In this document: positions 47,301-61,594 of the stretch, piece by piece
Layout of the letters: the number at the start of each line of letters is the position of its first letter
Numbering within the stretch: the stretch's first letter is position 1
Assembly (NCBI GenBank): GCA_019925105.1
Contig: JAHGAU010000020.1
Coordinates: 310,001-374,000 of the forward strand
Direction of reading: 5' to 3'
Length of the DNA: 64,000 nucleotides
Source: Niebla homalea
Taxonomy: Eukaryota; Ascomycota; Lecanoromycetes; Lecanorales; Ramalinaceae
The notes under the pieces: generated by a model
Seen by the model: only the letters and a program-made list of their open reading frames with translations
The model's database searches: none
What the model was told of the DNA's origin: nothing
Position numbers and translations under genes: made by a program

Positions 47301-49951
47301 AAAAGAAAAAGAATAATAAAAGGATTATTTATCCTTATTAACTTTAATATTAATTAATTATAATATTATATTTAAAAATAATAATAAAGATAAAGACAAT
47401 AACAATAACGGCAATAATAACAATAGCGGTAATAAATTATTAAGTTTATTATTAAATTCATTATTAGTTTCATTAATTTTATTAACTTTAAAGCAAAAAA
47501 AGAAAAACAATAATAAATCCGACTTTAATATAAATAATATTATTAAAAGAAAAAGAGTTATAAAAGGTATAAAGAAAGTAAACTATATTATAGTTTTTAC
47601 TTTAATTATAAATAAATTAAAACTATTATATTATATAGTATTTATTGCTTTTTTATTATCTTATAAGTTCTATAAAAAAGACGAAAAGCTATCTCCTTTT
47701 TTATTAAAAATAAGTATATTCCACTATAATACCTTATTTATTAAATTAAAATACTATTATTATATATTAAAATTTTTATATATTACGGGTTTTAAGTTAA
47801 TAATTGAAATAAAGCTTAAAGCTCTTAAAGAGAAAAGTATATAAGAAAAAATCTTAATTAAGTATATTAAAAAAGCGGATAAAATATTAATATTTATTAT
47901 TTAAATATTTAAATATAAATTTAATAATAAAAAATATCTTACCAAGTATAAAACGAGACTTTATATAAAGGGTAATTTATAAAAAACCGATTAAGATATA
48001 TTTATTATTACTTTAATAATTAAAGTTCTTAGGGTACTTATAATTATAATAACCGTATTTAATTTAAATATAAGATAATAGGACGCCGTTAATACGTTTA
48101 TAAATAACGAAATAAACGAATTTATATATATTAAATTATTAAAAGGATATAAAAATAAAGGCTTATTCCTTTTACTTTAAGCTTTATATAAGCTTAAATA
48201 ATTACCGGCTTTATAGTTTAAAAATCTCTTAAAAACCCTAATAAATTTAAGCTTAAAATAAATCCCGGAAATCGAATATTTCTTTATTAATAATTATATA
48301 ATAGTCTTCTTCTTTATAAATAATATCGTTATTATTTATAATCGTAAGTATAATTAAAAAGTAAATAACTTTTAAAGTAAATTCTTTAAAATTTATAAAA
48401 TAAAAAACCTAAATAAAATAAAGTAATTCTTAAGCATAAAAATAATATAAAATTAATTAAATTAAGAAATCCGTTTATTTTAAAATAACTATATCGATAA
48501 GCTTATAATAAAATTCAATATTATAATAAATTATACTCTTAAAATACCTTTACGGAATACTGAATTTCTTATTAAAAATACCGGGTAAGCCTTACCTTAA
48601 AAGATTTATATATATTAATAATTTATCGGCTTTATTAACTTTATAGCCGTTATTATAAGGACGGATATTACGTATTTAACGTCTAAGTTATCTAAGTTCC
48701 TTATAAATCCGTTAAAATAATACTTAAAAATAACTATAAAAATATTATAATACTTTATATATATTAAGTACTATATTATCGTATATAACGCGAAAATCAT
48801 TAATCCGTATATCGTTTTTAAAATATCCTTAAATACGTTATTTATTAACGATCTTAAGATATAATATAACTTATAAAGTTATATTTTTAAGTTCTTTAAG
48901 TACTTAATTAATTAAAAAGCAATAAAATAAAAAATTATAATAATAAGTTTTATTAAAACTAAGCTTTTTAGTTTTATTTTTATAATAAAAGAATTAATAT
49001 AATAAAATTATTTCTTTAAGTTAATTATATTAAATTTATTTTATTTATTAAAAATCGAATATAATAATACTTAAATAATCCATATAATTTAAGGGATAAA
49101 TTTTTAATTTATTATAAAACTCCGCTATATAAATATATATTATTATTAATTACGATAAAAATATTAAAAGAAAATAATTAATATTAAGTATATATTTATA
49201 GTAAAAATATTAGCGGACGGCCTTATAAAAGCCTTATTATTATAAAAATATAAAGAATTTATAAGATTTTTAAGTCTTAAAAACAATAAACCTTAAAATC
49301 CTATATTATAAAACGACTTAATAAAACCCCGGAAATATCGTTTTTAAGAGATTTAATTTTTAAAAATTACGATTATAAACCGGGTATATAATAATCTTTC
49401 CGGGTTTATTTATTTTTACGATTTTATTAATTTTAACGTTTCTCGGTATATACTTAATAATAATTACTTAAGAAAATTACTTAAATTAATACTTAGAGCT
49501 TAATTAAGTATATATAAAGTTCCAGAGTAACTTAAAATATAAAAGTTTTATTATTATTATTACTCTTAAGGTTATTAATTTTTCTTAACTTTTTAATTTC
49601 TTAAACGTTAAATTTAAGCTATATTTTTTATTTATAATAATTACGGTATATTAATAATTAAAAAATAACCATAATAAGGGTATTTAAGATCTATATTATT
49701 ATTATATTAATATTACGATCTTAAAAGGATATATCAGCCTAAGTATAAGCATAATAATAATATTATATAAAGTATTATTAAGTTATTATATGACGGTATT
49801 AAAATACTATTATAGCGCGTATAGATATTATTACCTAGCCGTATATCTTATATTACCTAAATATTTCATATAAATAGCACTATGCTTCCTAGATAGATTA
49901 TATATAATATATATATATATCATCCACTCTCATGCGTCCTCACGTCTGACA
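44369..49951 (+). mobile_element. Ty1/Copia retrotransposon, copy 2 (5.58 kb, plus)
   Basis: The LTRs are 44369-44591 and about 49732-49951, here beginning TGTCAGCCTGGG and ending CGTCTGACA. The target duplication CGATT is exact at 44364-44368 and 49952-49956. It is the reverse-complement counterpart of 35623-41204; distinct duplications show separate insertion events. The coding direction is plus (RT near 48.3 kb). It is heavily RIP-mutated. Confidence 0.87.
47990..48360 (+). pseudogene. Copia reverse transcriptase remnant
   Basis: The frame contains DAVNTFINNEINEFIYI then KGYKNKG, then ALYKLK, the Ty1/Copia RT core order (D-V-x-A-F-L-x-G, the GY segment, and ALYGL). FINNIVIIYNRK at about 48313-48350 is the YVDD block with both catalytic Asp codons turned to Asn. 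Several Trp and Gln positions are stops. It is inactive. Confidence 0.75.
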
Positions 49952-49956
49952 CGATT

Positions 49957-50551
49957 AAACCGTTCATCGCGATTATAGTTATTAATAGCTTACTCTATAT
50001 AAGGTAATAAATTTAACGGTTTTAAGTAAATGGGTTAATTATAGGTACGGTATTGCTTATATTATGTTATCTGTTAGATCCGTACTTAAATTATAAAATA
50101 ATCTGTATCGTTATTAAAGAATAATAAATACTTTATAAGAATAACTTAAATTTAATAAAGATTAGCTATGATCCTTCTTTTAATATATATCCTAAACGCT
50201 TAATAAAAGTTATAACTTACCCGATAAACGCTATTACGGGCTTTTAGTCTAAGGCGTCTTTATGTATATTTCATTTAATTAAATTATCTAAATATTTACT
50301 AATTCGGTATTTTAAACCGAGAAATAAGTGCGTTATAAAGGGAAGCTATTAACGGTAAATAAAAGTTAAGGCCTTACGTTTATTACTTAAGAGTTTAAAT
50401 ATTTTTAGTTATAAACTTTATTTAATCCTGAAGGGTTTATAAAGTTAAGAACTATATGGTTTTTAATAAGCTTATTACTTTTTACCTTGGCAAAGGTCTT
50501 AATTCTATTAATAAACGTATAAACGTTATTAGTACCGTTAAAGTATCCAAG
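49957..50551. other. AT-rich retroelement interior
   Basis: RIP-like sequence between the Copia copy and the solo LTR, probably the continuation of the element starting at 43593. No readable frame. Confidence 0.4.
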
Positions 50552-50556
50552 CTCTT

Positions 50557-50731
50557 TGTCACGGTGTGAGGACTGCGATGCTGGTAGCCAAGAGCCCAGT
50601 TAGTACGCTAGGCCCAATCGAGCCTAGCGTATGCCCTCCGCACACTTGCATACATGCATACTGTACCATAGATTTCTCTTCATAGTTGAAATTCAGTCAT
50701 ATTCACCCTTACCCTTACTGAGTCCCTAACA
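50557..50731 (+). mobile_element. Solo LTR (175 bp), barely mutated
   Basis: It runs from TGTCACGG to CCCTAACA with exact CTCTT duplication at 50552-50556 and 50732-50736. GC-balanced throughout, with the inverted repeat CGCTAGGCCC-AATC-GAGCCTAGCG near its middle. The absence of RIP suggests a recent insertion, or that a single short copy escaped recognition. Strand is nominal. Confidence 0.8.
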
Positions 50732-50736
50732 CTCTT

Positions 50737-50927
50737 GAACGTGGAAACGGTCCTTCTTTAAGGTTATTAATATAAATATCTCTTTTTAACTTTAACTTGA
50801 TTGACGGTAAAAGCTTTTATTAACATCATTTTTACTTTTACCCCTTTAAAGGTAAGCGTTTAGCTTCAAGCTTAATAACTTTATTAATAAGTTTTTTATT
50901 AACTTATTTAAGTATATTAAACCTTTT
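50737..50927. other. AT-rich continuation of the sequence hosting the solo LTR
   Basis: RIP-like, no feature recognised. Confidence 0.4.
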
Positions 50928-51900
50928 TGTCAGCCAGCAGGCAGGAGTGTTATTAAGGCTTTATGTAAGCATTGTTAAGAGGCTCTTATAACGCGTATAC
51001 ATATGAGCACCTGCCGGTACATCTGGTACCAATACGGGTATATCATGCAGACTTATCCTGCCTTCTTTTATATACTTAAATAGTTTACTTAATTAAGGCA
51101 TATATATACCTATATGCTATCTTACAGTTATAAGCCCAATTACGTATACCTCTATAACGTATACTATATTTATTTATTCATTTAATTAAATAATCAAGCC
51201 GTAATATTCACCGAAGTCGAGTTTAATTCACATTAAAAAGGCCTTTATAAAGGGTATTTATGAGTACCGGTAACAAAATAAGGATTAAGCTTATCTTATA
51301 AAAAGGGTAGGATTCCTTTTTAAAATGTGTTTATTAAACTTCTTTAACCGTTAAAATAAATAAAATAAACGTTAAGTTTATAATAATAAAAAGTTAAAAT
51401 TAATAAATCATTATTATCCGTAATAAAATAGTTAAATATATAATTTGAAATTAATTTAATTTAAACGTTATTATTAAATTAATATCCTTAATAAAATTAA
51501 TGATTTTATTATTAATTATTATTCCTTTAAATAATATAAAAAAAGAAAAGCCGATATCCTTTAAACGTATAAAGTAATTAAAAAACAATATTAAAAGTAA
51601 GAGTTTAAATAAAAGGAATAATATAGGTTTTTAAATAAAATTATAAACTATATTGATAATATAATTATTATTTTAAATATTATTTACCTTTAAAAGGTCG
51701 AACTTTATTTATAAAACATATTTAAAGTCTTAAAGTAATAACTTATATTTATTAATATAATAAACTTATTACCTTAAATATTTAATAAAAATATTTAAGA
51801 ATAAAAATAAAATTAATAAGTTAATAAAATATTAAAGTATAACTTAATAAATAAAATTAAATTTAAAAAGGAATATATTTTGAAAGAAATTATATATATA
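50928..51900 (+). mobile_element. Probable left edge of another LTR element
   Basis: TGTCAGCCAGCAGGCAGG at 50928 is followed by about 190 bp that pass gradually from GC-balanced to AT-saturated, the profile of left edges of the proven LTR elements here. CTTTT precedes it as a possible target copy. No matching right end was found before the LINE begins, so this is provisional. Confidence 0.35.
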
Positions 51901-51944
51901 TATAAATAGTATTTTTTAATTTTCTTATAATAATTAAGAGAACG

Positions 51945-54900
51945 ATGATGGCGACGAATAACGGGACCCCAGAGGTTAGAAACGATGCACGTATATATAG
52001 CTTAAGTAATAATAAGAATAATACCTTAAATACAATAAGCGGAAGCGGAATAATAATAAAGGTAAAAAAGGAGGAAGGCTAAACGGCTTAAGTTAATAGG
52101 AACGGTAATAAGTCGTATAAACGACGCGATAAATACAAGATAAAAAGGTTTTAAATTAAATAAGGAGCTTATAATTAATAAAATACGCGTAAAAGAATAT
52201 ATATAATATATAAAAATATTATTATAAAGGGTAATAAATAAAAAGCGGAAGGAATAAAGACGGTACGTAAGGATAAATAAAGGGTAAGCGGAGGCGTAAA
52301 AGGTTTTATTAAGTATATATAAATTAAGAAAAAATTAAATAAAAATAAAAAGATATTAAATAAATAAAAATAAATTATAAAAAAAAATTATTATTAAATA
52401 CGCAGGGGAAAAATAAAAAAGAAAGAAATAATAAAAGCATTAAAAAGCCTTTTTATAATTATATAAAAAGATATTACATTAAATATATAACCGATATTAT
52501 AAATTAGGTTATAAGGAGTAAAAGACTTTTACGTAAATACGGGGAGAAGTTTAAAAGAATTAAAAAGGCTATATAAAGCTTAAGGGGCGGTAATAAAAAC
52601 GCCGGCGGACGGAAATAAAAAAAAATAAAAAAAATACATATAAAGTAAAAGAATAACGGGGGAAACTCTAAAGAAGGGAACGGGAATAAGCTAGGTAATA
52701 AAGGCCGTAAAAGTAACGTTAACGTTAACGGTAAAAAAAATAAAAGCGGGGGAGAAAATAGCGGCGTTAAAAAAAATAAAAATAATAATTATATAATTAT
52801 CGGATAAAAAAGAAAGGAGTATAATGGTAAAAATAAACCCGTTATAATTAATAAAAACGTTTAAGGTAATAAGAAAGTTATTAATAGACCAGATTATTAT
52901 AATACGTAAATTATAAAACGGAGATATCCTCCTTAATATAGTTTTATTAAAAATAAAAAAGGGGCTAAAAAAGTCAAAAAGATAAACTAATAAAAAAAGG
53001 TATAAAACGGCAAAAATATTAAGGTAATCCTTTATTACCGTAGTAAATAGGATATATTTAATAAAATTTATAAAAAAAGAAGAAGAAGCTACTTTAAAAT
53101 AAATAAAAAAAGAAAATATAATTTTTTACTTTAGGTTAAAGATTATTAATTATAGTCTCCCCCTTATAATAAAAAGGTTAAATGCCTTTAATTATATAAA
53201 AAGATACTTTACGGTTATTTTAAGCGTAACGTTAATAAGGATATACAATAATATCCTTAATAAAGGGGTAATAAAAGGTAAATTTTTTAGATTAATAAGA
53301 CCTTAAAACCGGACAGCGGATATTTATTAATGCTTTAAATATTAAAGGTATAAATATATTATTACGAAATACCTTAATAATATAAAATACACGGTATATA
53401 TTAAAAGGTATAATACGTATAAATATACTAGCTTAATAATAAAGGGCTTAATAAAGAATACGTTAAAATGCGCGGCGTATAATAATAATAACTATTTAAC
53501 GTAAAACTTATAATATATAATAAAAGTAAAGGAGACTTAAAGTAAAAAAATTAAAATAACAATTAAGGTTTAACGCTATAACTTATATAAACTTAAACCG
53601 GTAAAGTAATTAAAAACGGTCTTAAGATATAAATAAAGCTTATTAAATGAAAAAAGGTAAAGTATAATAATTAATAATATAAAAAAAAGGAAACTTATAA
53701 TAATATTAACCCTTAAAGCTGGCCGCTTAATTAAGATTATTATCGTAATAAAAAGATTAAAATAAATAACGCTTAATTTTAAAAAAAGATTATTTATATA
53801 AATAAAAATTAATAAAGAAAGCTTAACGGATATTAATATTTAATATATTTACGCTTTTAAAAGTAATATAATATAACTTACATAAAGAAACAGTTAAAGC
53901 TATAATACCGATATTCAAATTTAAAGAAATAAAAAATATCGATATTATAGCGATATAAAAGCCATTATATAATTTATATACTTATTTTTTAATTAACCCA
54001 GGAGATAATTTTTACTTAACCTTTAAAAGTAATAAAATAATATAAATATACTTTTTATTAATAAAAAACTAAATATAAATAATTAAAACGTTATTTATTA
54101 CGGAAAGAATTTATATATACTCCGGATTATATAAAAAAAGGATATTAAGGGTAACTTAAATATTTATAATACGTATAATCCGTTACCGGTTAATAAGAAG
54201 GAACCCTTTATAATCCCGTTACTTAAGGATATTATAATTATATTTAATAAGTACCTTTTAATAAAGGATTTTAATCTTTATTATATTTAATAGAATAAAG
54301 ATAATTATATAATTAATTATACTAAATTTAAGGAGCTATTAATAATTATTATATAGTTTAATTTTACGTTATTAACGTTAAAAAAAAACTATTATATAAG
54401 AAAGCCGTAAACTTAAAATTATAATTGATTTAATATTTAATTTAAAAAATATTATTAACTCGGTTATAATATACAGACCCCGAGAGAACCTAAAATATAA
54501 TTTAAATTACGTCCCGATATAAACGACCTTAAACTGGTCCGTTAATATAACGCCGCCCTTACCATTTAAATAAACGTAAAAAACGGCTAAGGAAATTAAA
54601 ATATTTATAAAAACGGTAAAAATAATATTTTAATTAACGGAGCTCCCCCGGCTTAATAGTAAAAAACAGATTAACCGTTTTATAAAACGGATAATAAAGG
54701 CTTTAAACGAAGTAATTAACGTTATAATCTTAATAATAAAGCCGTCTTAAAGAGTTAAAATTTATTAAAATAAAAAATATATAAAAACAATTATAAAAGT
54801 AAAAATACTTATAAAATAAATTATTAAGTATAAAAACCGAAAAACGCTTTAATAGTTAAAGGAAGCTTAAAAAAAAAAAAGAGAATTATCCGGAAAATTA

Positions 54901-57710
54901 AGTAAACGTACTTTTAGGTTATAATATATAATTCAGCGGTTTCCCCTTATAGTATTTAAAAGCTAATAAAATATAATAAGGAATAAAGTAAGAAATTTAA
55001 ATTTATCTTTAAGTTTTTACCCTTAAAAAGACTAAATAATATAATAATAAATACCTTTAATAATAAAATTAAGGCTCTTAAAAAAACCTTCTTTCCCCCG
55101 TTACCGGAAGTTAACTTAATAAATATTAATAATACGGTATATCTTAAATTAATAATAATAAATAAAATAATAATTTAAAAAATAATAATTAAAGTAATTA
55201 ATAAATTAAAGAAGGATAAAGCCTCTAGACCCAATAATATATCAAATAAATTCCTATTTATAATAACGTTATTATTTAAAAAGGTCTTTATTTATTTATT
55301 TTAAGCTTATTTTAATATAAGATATTATTTTTATAGATTTAAGGAGGTTAAAACGATTATCTTTAAGAAGTTAATTAAGTTAGATTACTTAAAGGTAAAG
55401 TTATATAAATCTATAATATTCCTTTATACGTTAAGGAAAACTTTAAAAATAATAATTATAAAGATTTTAAATAATTACGTAAAATAATATAAATTATTCT
55501 TTAATTAATAAATAAAAATAAAAATAAAATAATCAATAAAAACGGCTCTTAAAGGCTTAATTAATAACGTATATATAGTATAAAATTATAGAAAGAAATA
55601 TATTATAAATTTTCTTTCCTTAAATATTATAAAGGTATTTAATAAGGTAAATTATTAAAAATTATTATATAATTTACAGAAAAAGAAGGTTTTATTTTTC
55701 CTTATAAATTGGATAAAAAGTTTTCTAAATAATTAAATAACGTTAATTAATTTAAAACAGAAAATAAATATATAAAACCCGCAATAATAAGGATTCCTTA
55801 AGGGTTATTTATTTCCTTAATCTTATTTTTATTTTTTAATAACCCGTTTATTAAAGACTTAATAAAGTTAAAATAAAAGGTTTAAGTAAAAAGCTTTATT
55901 AATAATATTTATTTTTTAATTTATAATATATTTACTTATATAAATTATTTAAAGTTAAAATAAGTTTATAAAATCTATTTATAATAAATAAAGATATATA
56001 AAACTTAATTCGCTTTATTTAAGTATAAACTTATTTATATAATAAAAAGCTTAAAGCTATATAATATAATAATTATAATAAACTTAAATAATATAATAAT
56101 AAAACCGGAAATTAATATTAAAATATTTAATTTATAAATTAATAAGAAATTGGATTAAAAAAATTATATAAGAAAGGTTTAAAAGAAAATAATTTTATAA
56201 GAAAAAAGCTTTATTTATTTTATAATATTAACGTAAAAAATTACCTTATAAAAGGTTAAAACCGTTTATTAAATGATTATAAAGTTTATAATAACGTATA
56301 TAATAGTTATTTAATACGTATTTAAAAATACGCCCGGATATAAAAAAAAGCCCGTTTAATAATTATAGAAAATTTAAAACCGATACTTAAAAGTAATAAA
56401 TAAAGTATATAAAATAATATTTATCTTAATATTAAAATCCGAAGTTTTTATACTATTAATAAAATTAACCTTAAATTAAATAATTACTTAAATAAAACTT
56501 AAAAAAATATAAACTTAATTACGTTAATAAAAAATAAATATATTTATTAAAACTATAAAAGGCCTTAAATAAAAAAGCGTAAAAAAATAATATTTATTTT
56601 CTTTACAGAAGTTAAATTAAAATAAGTTAAAAAAAAGATTAACCTAATTTATATTTAAAAAGTTAACGTAAGAATATATAAACTTTTATTTAAAGTAAAA
56701 GTAATAGAAAAAAAGAAAATTATAAAAATAAAATTAATAGCGATTACTTTATAAACTATAAAGAAATAAATAAAGCGTTAATATAAATATAAAAAATTAA
56801 TCTTTTAAGGGCGATAATACCCGGTATTAAATAATAATAAGGTTATTAATAAATATTTCCGGCATTATAAAATTATAAAAAAAAAGCAATAACGTATTAA
56901 TAATTTAATTCCGGATAAATAAAAACGGTTTAACTTACTTCCTCTTTATTATATACGTTAATAACCGGATTAACGTTAATTATAAATATAAATAATAAAA
57001 GTAAAACGTTATATACGTATTAATCTTTTATTTATTATTTAAAAAGCGTAAATTAAAATTAATTAAAAAAATAAAAATTAACAATTATTATTAAATACTT
57101 ATTAATAAAAAGGGTATTAAAGCGGCCGTTAAATTTATAATAATTATAGGTTTATTATTATAATTTAATTTAATTAAAAAAATAAATAAAGTAATTAAGG
57201 ATTTAATTAAGAAACCTTACCGTTAACTTAAAAATAAAAAATAACGGCAAGAAAATTATACTTAATAAAAAACTAAAGGGACTATAAATACCAGAGCGGT
57301 ATAAAAAACGATATTATATCGGTTAATAAAGTTATATAAATAAAATAATAATAATATACGTATCGGTAAAAATATTTAATAATATAATCGGAATTTTAAA
57401 ATTTTAATATTAAATAAACCCGTAAAATAACGGAAAAACAATAAATTTAAAAATAACCCTTAAATAAATTTAATTATAATATTATAGGTTTTCTTAAAAA
57501 AAATATATAAATAAATTCTTACTTTCTGGACGGCCGTAAATACTTTTAACCCTTAAGACGTAAGTAAAAACTGGGTAAATACCGGTTTTTATTTTTAACG
57601 TTATAAATATCAGGTTTTTTACGGTTATTAATAAAATTAAATAGCCGAGTATTAAGGAACGCCGGAATTAACTAAACTAGATCCGTAGTATAAATCAATC
57701 AATCAATCAA
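51945..57710 (+). mobile_element. LINE retrotransposon (Tad1-like), plus copy, RIP-inactivated
   Basis: The 3' end is clear: the shared 3' module from CTGGACGGCCGTAAA at 57527 to TAGATCCGTAGTATAAATC and a (TCAA)n tail ending about 57710. A reverse-transcriptase block lies at about 55.9 kb. The left boundary is approximate: ATGATGGCGACGAATAACGG at 51945 opens a GC-preserved stretch that looks like the ORF1 start. A length of about 5.8 kb suits fungal Tad-type LINEs. All frames are broken. Confidence 0.7.
55250..55960 (+). pseudogene. LINE reverse transcriptase remnant
   Basis: At 55892-55910 the frame reads SFINNIYF, the non-LTR F-x-DD active-site block with both Asp codons turned to Asn. The same sequence is recognisable on minus near 63.40 kb in the right-hand LINE. 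Stops are frequent. Confidence 0.6.
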
Positions 57711-57899
57711 TAATAATTAAGAAATATATATTAATATTAATAAAAATTCGTAAATATTAGTTCTGAATTATTAATAATAATAAAATTTTTTTATTTAAAA
57801 TAATAAAATCTTTTAAATAATATAAAAGGTTAAGAAACGTTAAAATCTTTAATAATTCTAAATTTAATTTTTAATGTAGAAGTTAAAAAAATTTAAATT

Positions 57900-59885
57900 A
57901 AAAAAACTTTTAGTAAAATAAAAATAAAAAGAAATTCTTAAATATTTTTATAGCTTAAAATATTATTAATATTAATATAATTATCTTAAAAACGATAAAG
58001 TTAAAAAATAAGACATTTTAAGTTTCATCTAATTATTAAAAGGAAAATTAAAAAAATTTAAAAAATATTATATTTAAGAAAAAAGTTAATATAAATAAAC
58101 CTTAAAAGGAAAATAAGGTTATAAGAAGGAAGTAACCTTATAATTATTAATAAAGGTAATATTATTATTACCTTAATTAAAAATAGGGGCTTTTATAGTC
58201 CTTTTAACTTTAAGTTCTTCATTATCTATTATTAATATAAGTTTTAAATCATTATAATTATTTAATTATTATTTAGTAAATTATATTTATAATAAAATAA
58301 TAAAAAGTAAAATCAATTAAAAAAAAATATTAATAATATAATTATATTCTTAATGATAGAACGTTTACCTATTATTATATATAGATAACTTAATATCTAT
58401 ATTTTTAATTTAAAAAATATAAATATTATAAAATTAAAAAATATGTTTTATATTTTAAAATTTTATATTGATATTATTAATAATAATTTTTTATCTAAAA
58501 AGGGTATATATTTTAATTTAAAATATAATTGATTTCATAATAATAATCAGATAATAATATATATTTTAAAGAACGGTTTTTTTAATTTCTTAAAGATAAT
58601 ATTAAATCGATACTTATATTTATAATAACCTTATCAAATAACGTTAAGTTAAAAATAATAATAAAATAATATTAATTCCTTATTTATATTAATAATAATA
58701 TTATTTATTATTTTATAAAAGTTATTAAAAAGGTAAAGATTATCAATAAATGAAAGGTATTATATATAAATAAATATAAAATATATATTTTATTAAAGGT
58801 ATATTAAATCGTATTACCATTACTTTATAAAGCGGATAAGTTAAAAAAAAACTATTTTTTTTAAAATTATTTATAATTTAATATAATAATAATTAAGTTT
58901 AAATAAATATTAATAAATACTTTGTATTGTTTATTTTAAAATAAACTTTTAAATAATATATATTTATTAGTATAAATTTAAAGTTATAATTATCTTGAAA
59001 AAGCTATTATTATTATTTGAAAAAAATTAATTATTAAATAATTTTTATATAATTTAATATTAAAAAAAATTTAAGTAATAAGTTTATAAATCTTTATTTT
59101 AAGATAAATATCATTTAAAAAAATTCAATTTTAAATACGTTAACTTAAAACGGATATTTAAAATAAAACGGAAAGATTATTTTAATTAAAATAAAAACTT
59201 TATAGATTAAAGTTAATTTATTAACATATTTATAACTTTAAATTATTTAATTAATAAAGTTTTTTATAAATCGTATATTAATCGAGAATATACTTAAAAA
59301 ATATTTAAAAAAAATTATTCAATAAACTTTAATTTTAATTATTTAAAAGCTGTTAAATATAAAATATATTTGCGAAATAAATTTATTTTATATAAAAATA
59401 AGTTAATTTTAAAAATTTATTTTAAATTTCTTATAAAATATAAAAATATTAATATTTATAATATTTAAGTTTTTAATTAATAAAAAATAATTTATATGAA
59501 AAACGTTATTTTTAATAAAAAAGACCTTTATAATTTAAGGGAAATTAATATTACTTAATTAATTAAAGAATTATTTCTTAATATTATTTTTAATATTTTA
59601 ATTTTAAACCTTTTTTATATCGTTATTTAAGTTCTAAATAACTTTAATATGAATAATAATAAAAATAAGGAAATATTAAAGGAATTATTAATATGAAAAA
59701 AGAAAAAGAAAAAAATATAAATAAAATATTTATTATTCTTCTTATCTTTATTATCTTTAAAGGGTAATAAAACCTTTCCTTTTAATAATATTAATGATTA
59801 TAATAATAAATTATAATAATAATCATAATAAATACTTATTATTAAGTGAAAAAACTTAATAAGTAAAGGATTTTATTAATATAAA
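57900..59885 (+). mobile_element. Diverged Copia fragment between two LINEs
   Basis: About 58600-59300 aligns by eye with 46200-47130 of the plus-strand Copia copy (for example ATATTAATTCCTTAT and the GGTAAAGATTAT block), and similarity can be followed towards about 59.85 kb. No LTR is present. It is truncated on both sides by LINE 3' tails and is more AT-rich than the full copies, so probably older. Confidence 0.5.
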
Positions 59886-59897
59886 AAAAATATCCTT

Positions 59898-61594
59898 AAT
59901 TGATTAATTAATTGATTAATTGATTGATTGATTTATACTACGGGTCTAGTTAAGTTAATTCCGGCGTTCCTTAATACGCGGCTTTTTAACCTTATTAATA
60001 ACCGTAAAAACCTGATACTTAAAACGTTAAAGTAAAAACCGGCGTTTACCAGGCCTTTACCCTCTATCCCTTAAAGTAAAGGATATTAACGGCCGTTTAA
60101 AAAGTAATAATCCATTTATATACTTCTTATATTCCAATTTTCTTAAGAAAATCTATAATATTATAATTATATCCTTATAAAAATTATTTTTAAACTCGTT
60201 GCTTTTCCGCTCCTTTATATATTTATATTATCTTAATCTTATATAATACCTTTAAATATTTTTATTAATATTTACGCGCTTAATATATACCCCTTTTATA
60301 TTATTATTATTATTAACTTTTTTAAAAACTTTTAATAAGTATTTATTATTATATCCTTATAGTTATAAAAGATATTTTCCGGCTTATATAATTAATATAA
60401 TTGGTTTCCGCTTTTCTTTTTTTTCCTTAATCGGTAACGGGTTTTCTTTATAAAATTTTTAATAACCTTATTTATTTTTATAATAAGGTTAAACTATAAT
60501 AATAATCCGGTAAATATTATAAACTTAATAATTATCCGGATACTTTATTTTATAGATAATATTTAACGGTAATTATAAGTATTAATTTTTACGATAAGTC
60601 TTAACTTAACTTCCGTAAATAAAAAATAAAAAATAAAAATATATATAATATTTTACTTCTTTTATCCGTATTTATATCCGGTATTTATTTAACTTTTAAT
60701 ATATATAATAAATAAGAAATGAGTTAAACCGTTTTTATCCGTCTGGAGTTAAATTATTAATATATTATTATCCTTTCTTATAATATTATAATAACGGAAA
60801 TATTTATTAATAATTTTTTTATCGTTAAAAACTAGGTAATAATAACTTTAAAATATAAAGTCTTTATATTTCCGTTAACGTTTAATTTATTTTATTATAA
60901 CTTATAAAATAATCGTTATAGTTTTTACTCTTTAAATCCCCTTAATTTCGGTTTTTTTAAGTTTAACGGAAATTTATACCCGCTTAAGTTAATTTCCGGA
61001 ATATCGGTAAAATTAACTTTTTCTTTACTTATTTTTACTTTATTTTAATAAAAAAAAAAAGATAAATATTTTTAATTTATTTTCTTTAACTTTAAGCTTA
61101 TTAAGATTTTAATGGATCCGCCCGTTTCCTATTATTATAATTAAGTATATATATCTTTTTAACCTTATTTAAATAATTATTTAATTTAATAAGATTTTAA
61201 TTAACGGTATAAAAACCTTAAACTTTAATACCGGAATAAAGGTTACTTTATAGGTACCGTTAACTATTTTTAAATACCGATTCTAAATTTTCTATAATAT
61301 TTAAATAAGCTTTTTCCTATATCCCGGAGTACCTTTAAATATATATTAAATAGCTATAACGTATATTATAATTAACTTTATTATAGCCTAATAAATAATC
61401 CGGGTTTTCTATAATATAGCTTTCTATATCGATATAATAAAATAAGTAAAGCCATTTTTTTATAAAGTTATCTTCTTTTAAACCTTTTTTATATAATTTT
61501 TTAATCGAGTTTTTTATTTACTTAAAGGTTAAGGACTTTAATATTGGTATCCGGCTTTACTATAACTTTACTTAAGTTTATTATAGCTATTATA
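59898..61594 (-). mobile_element. LINE copy on minus, interrupted by another LINE
   Basis: The TTGAT-type tail at 59898-59935 and the inverted 3' module (TTTATACTACGGGTCTAG, GGCGTTCCTTAATACG) mark the 3' end. The body extends right to about 61594, where AGTTTATTATAGCTATTATA meets the tail of the next LINE. The matching point in that LINE is about 63242, so this copy was cut by insertion rather than by 5' truncation. Confidence 0.7.
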
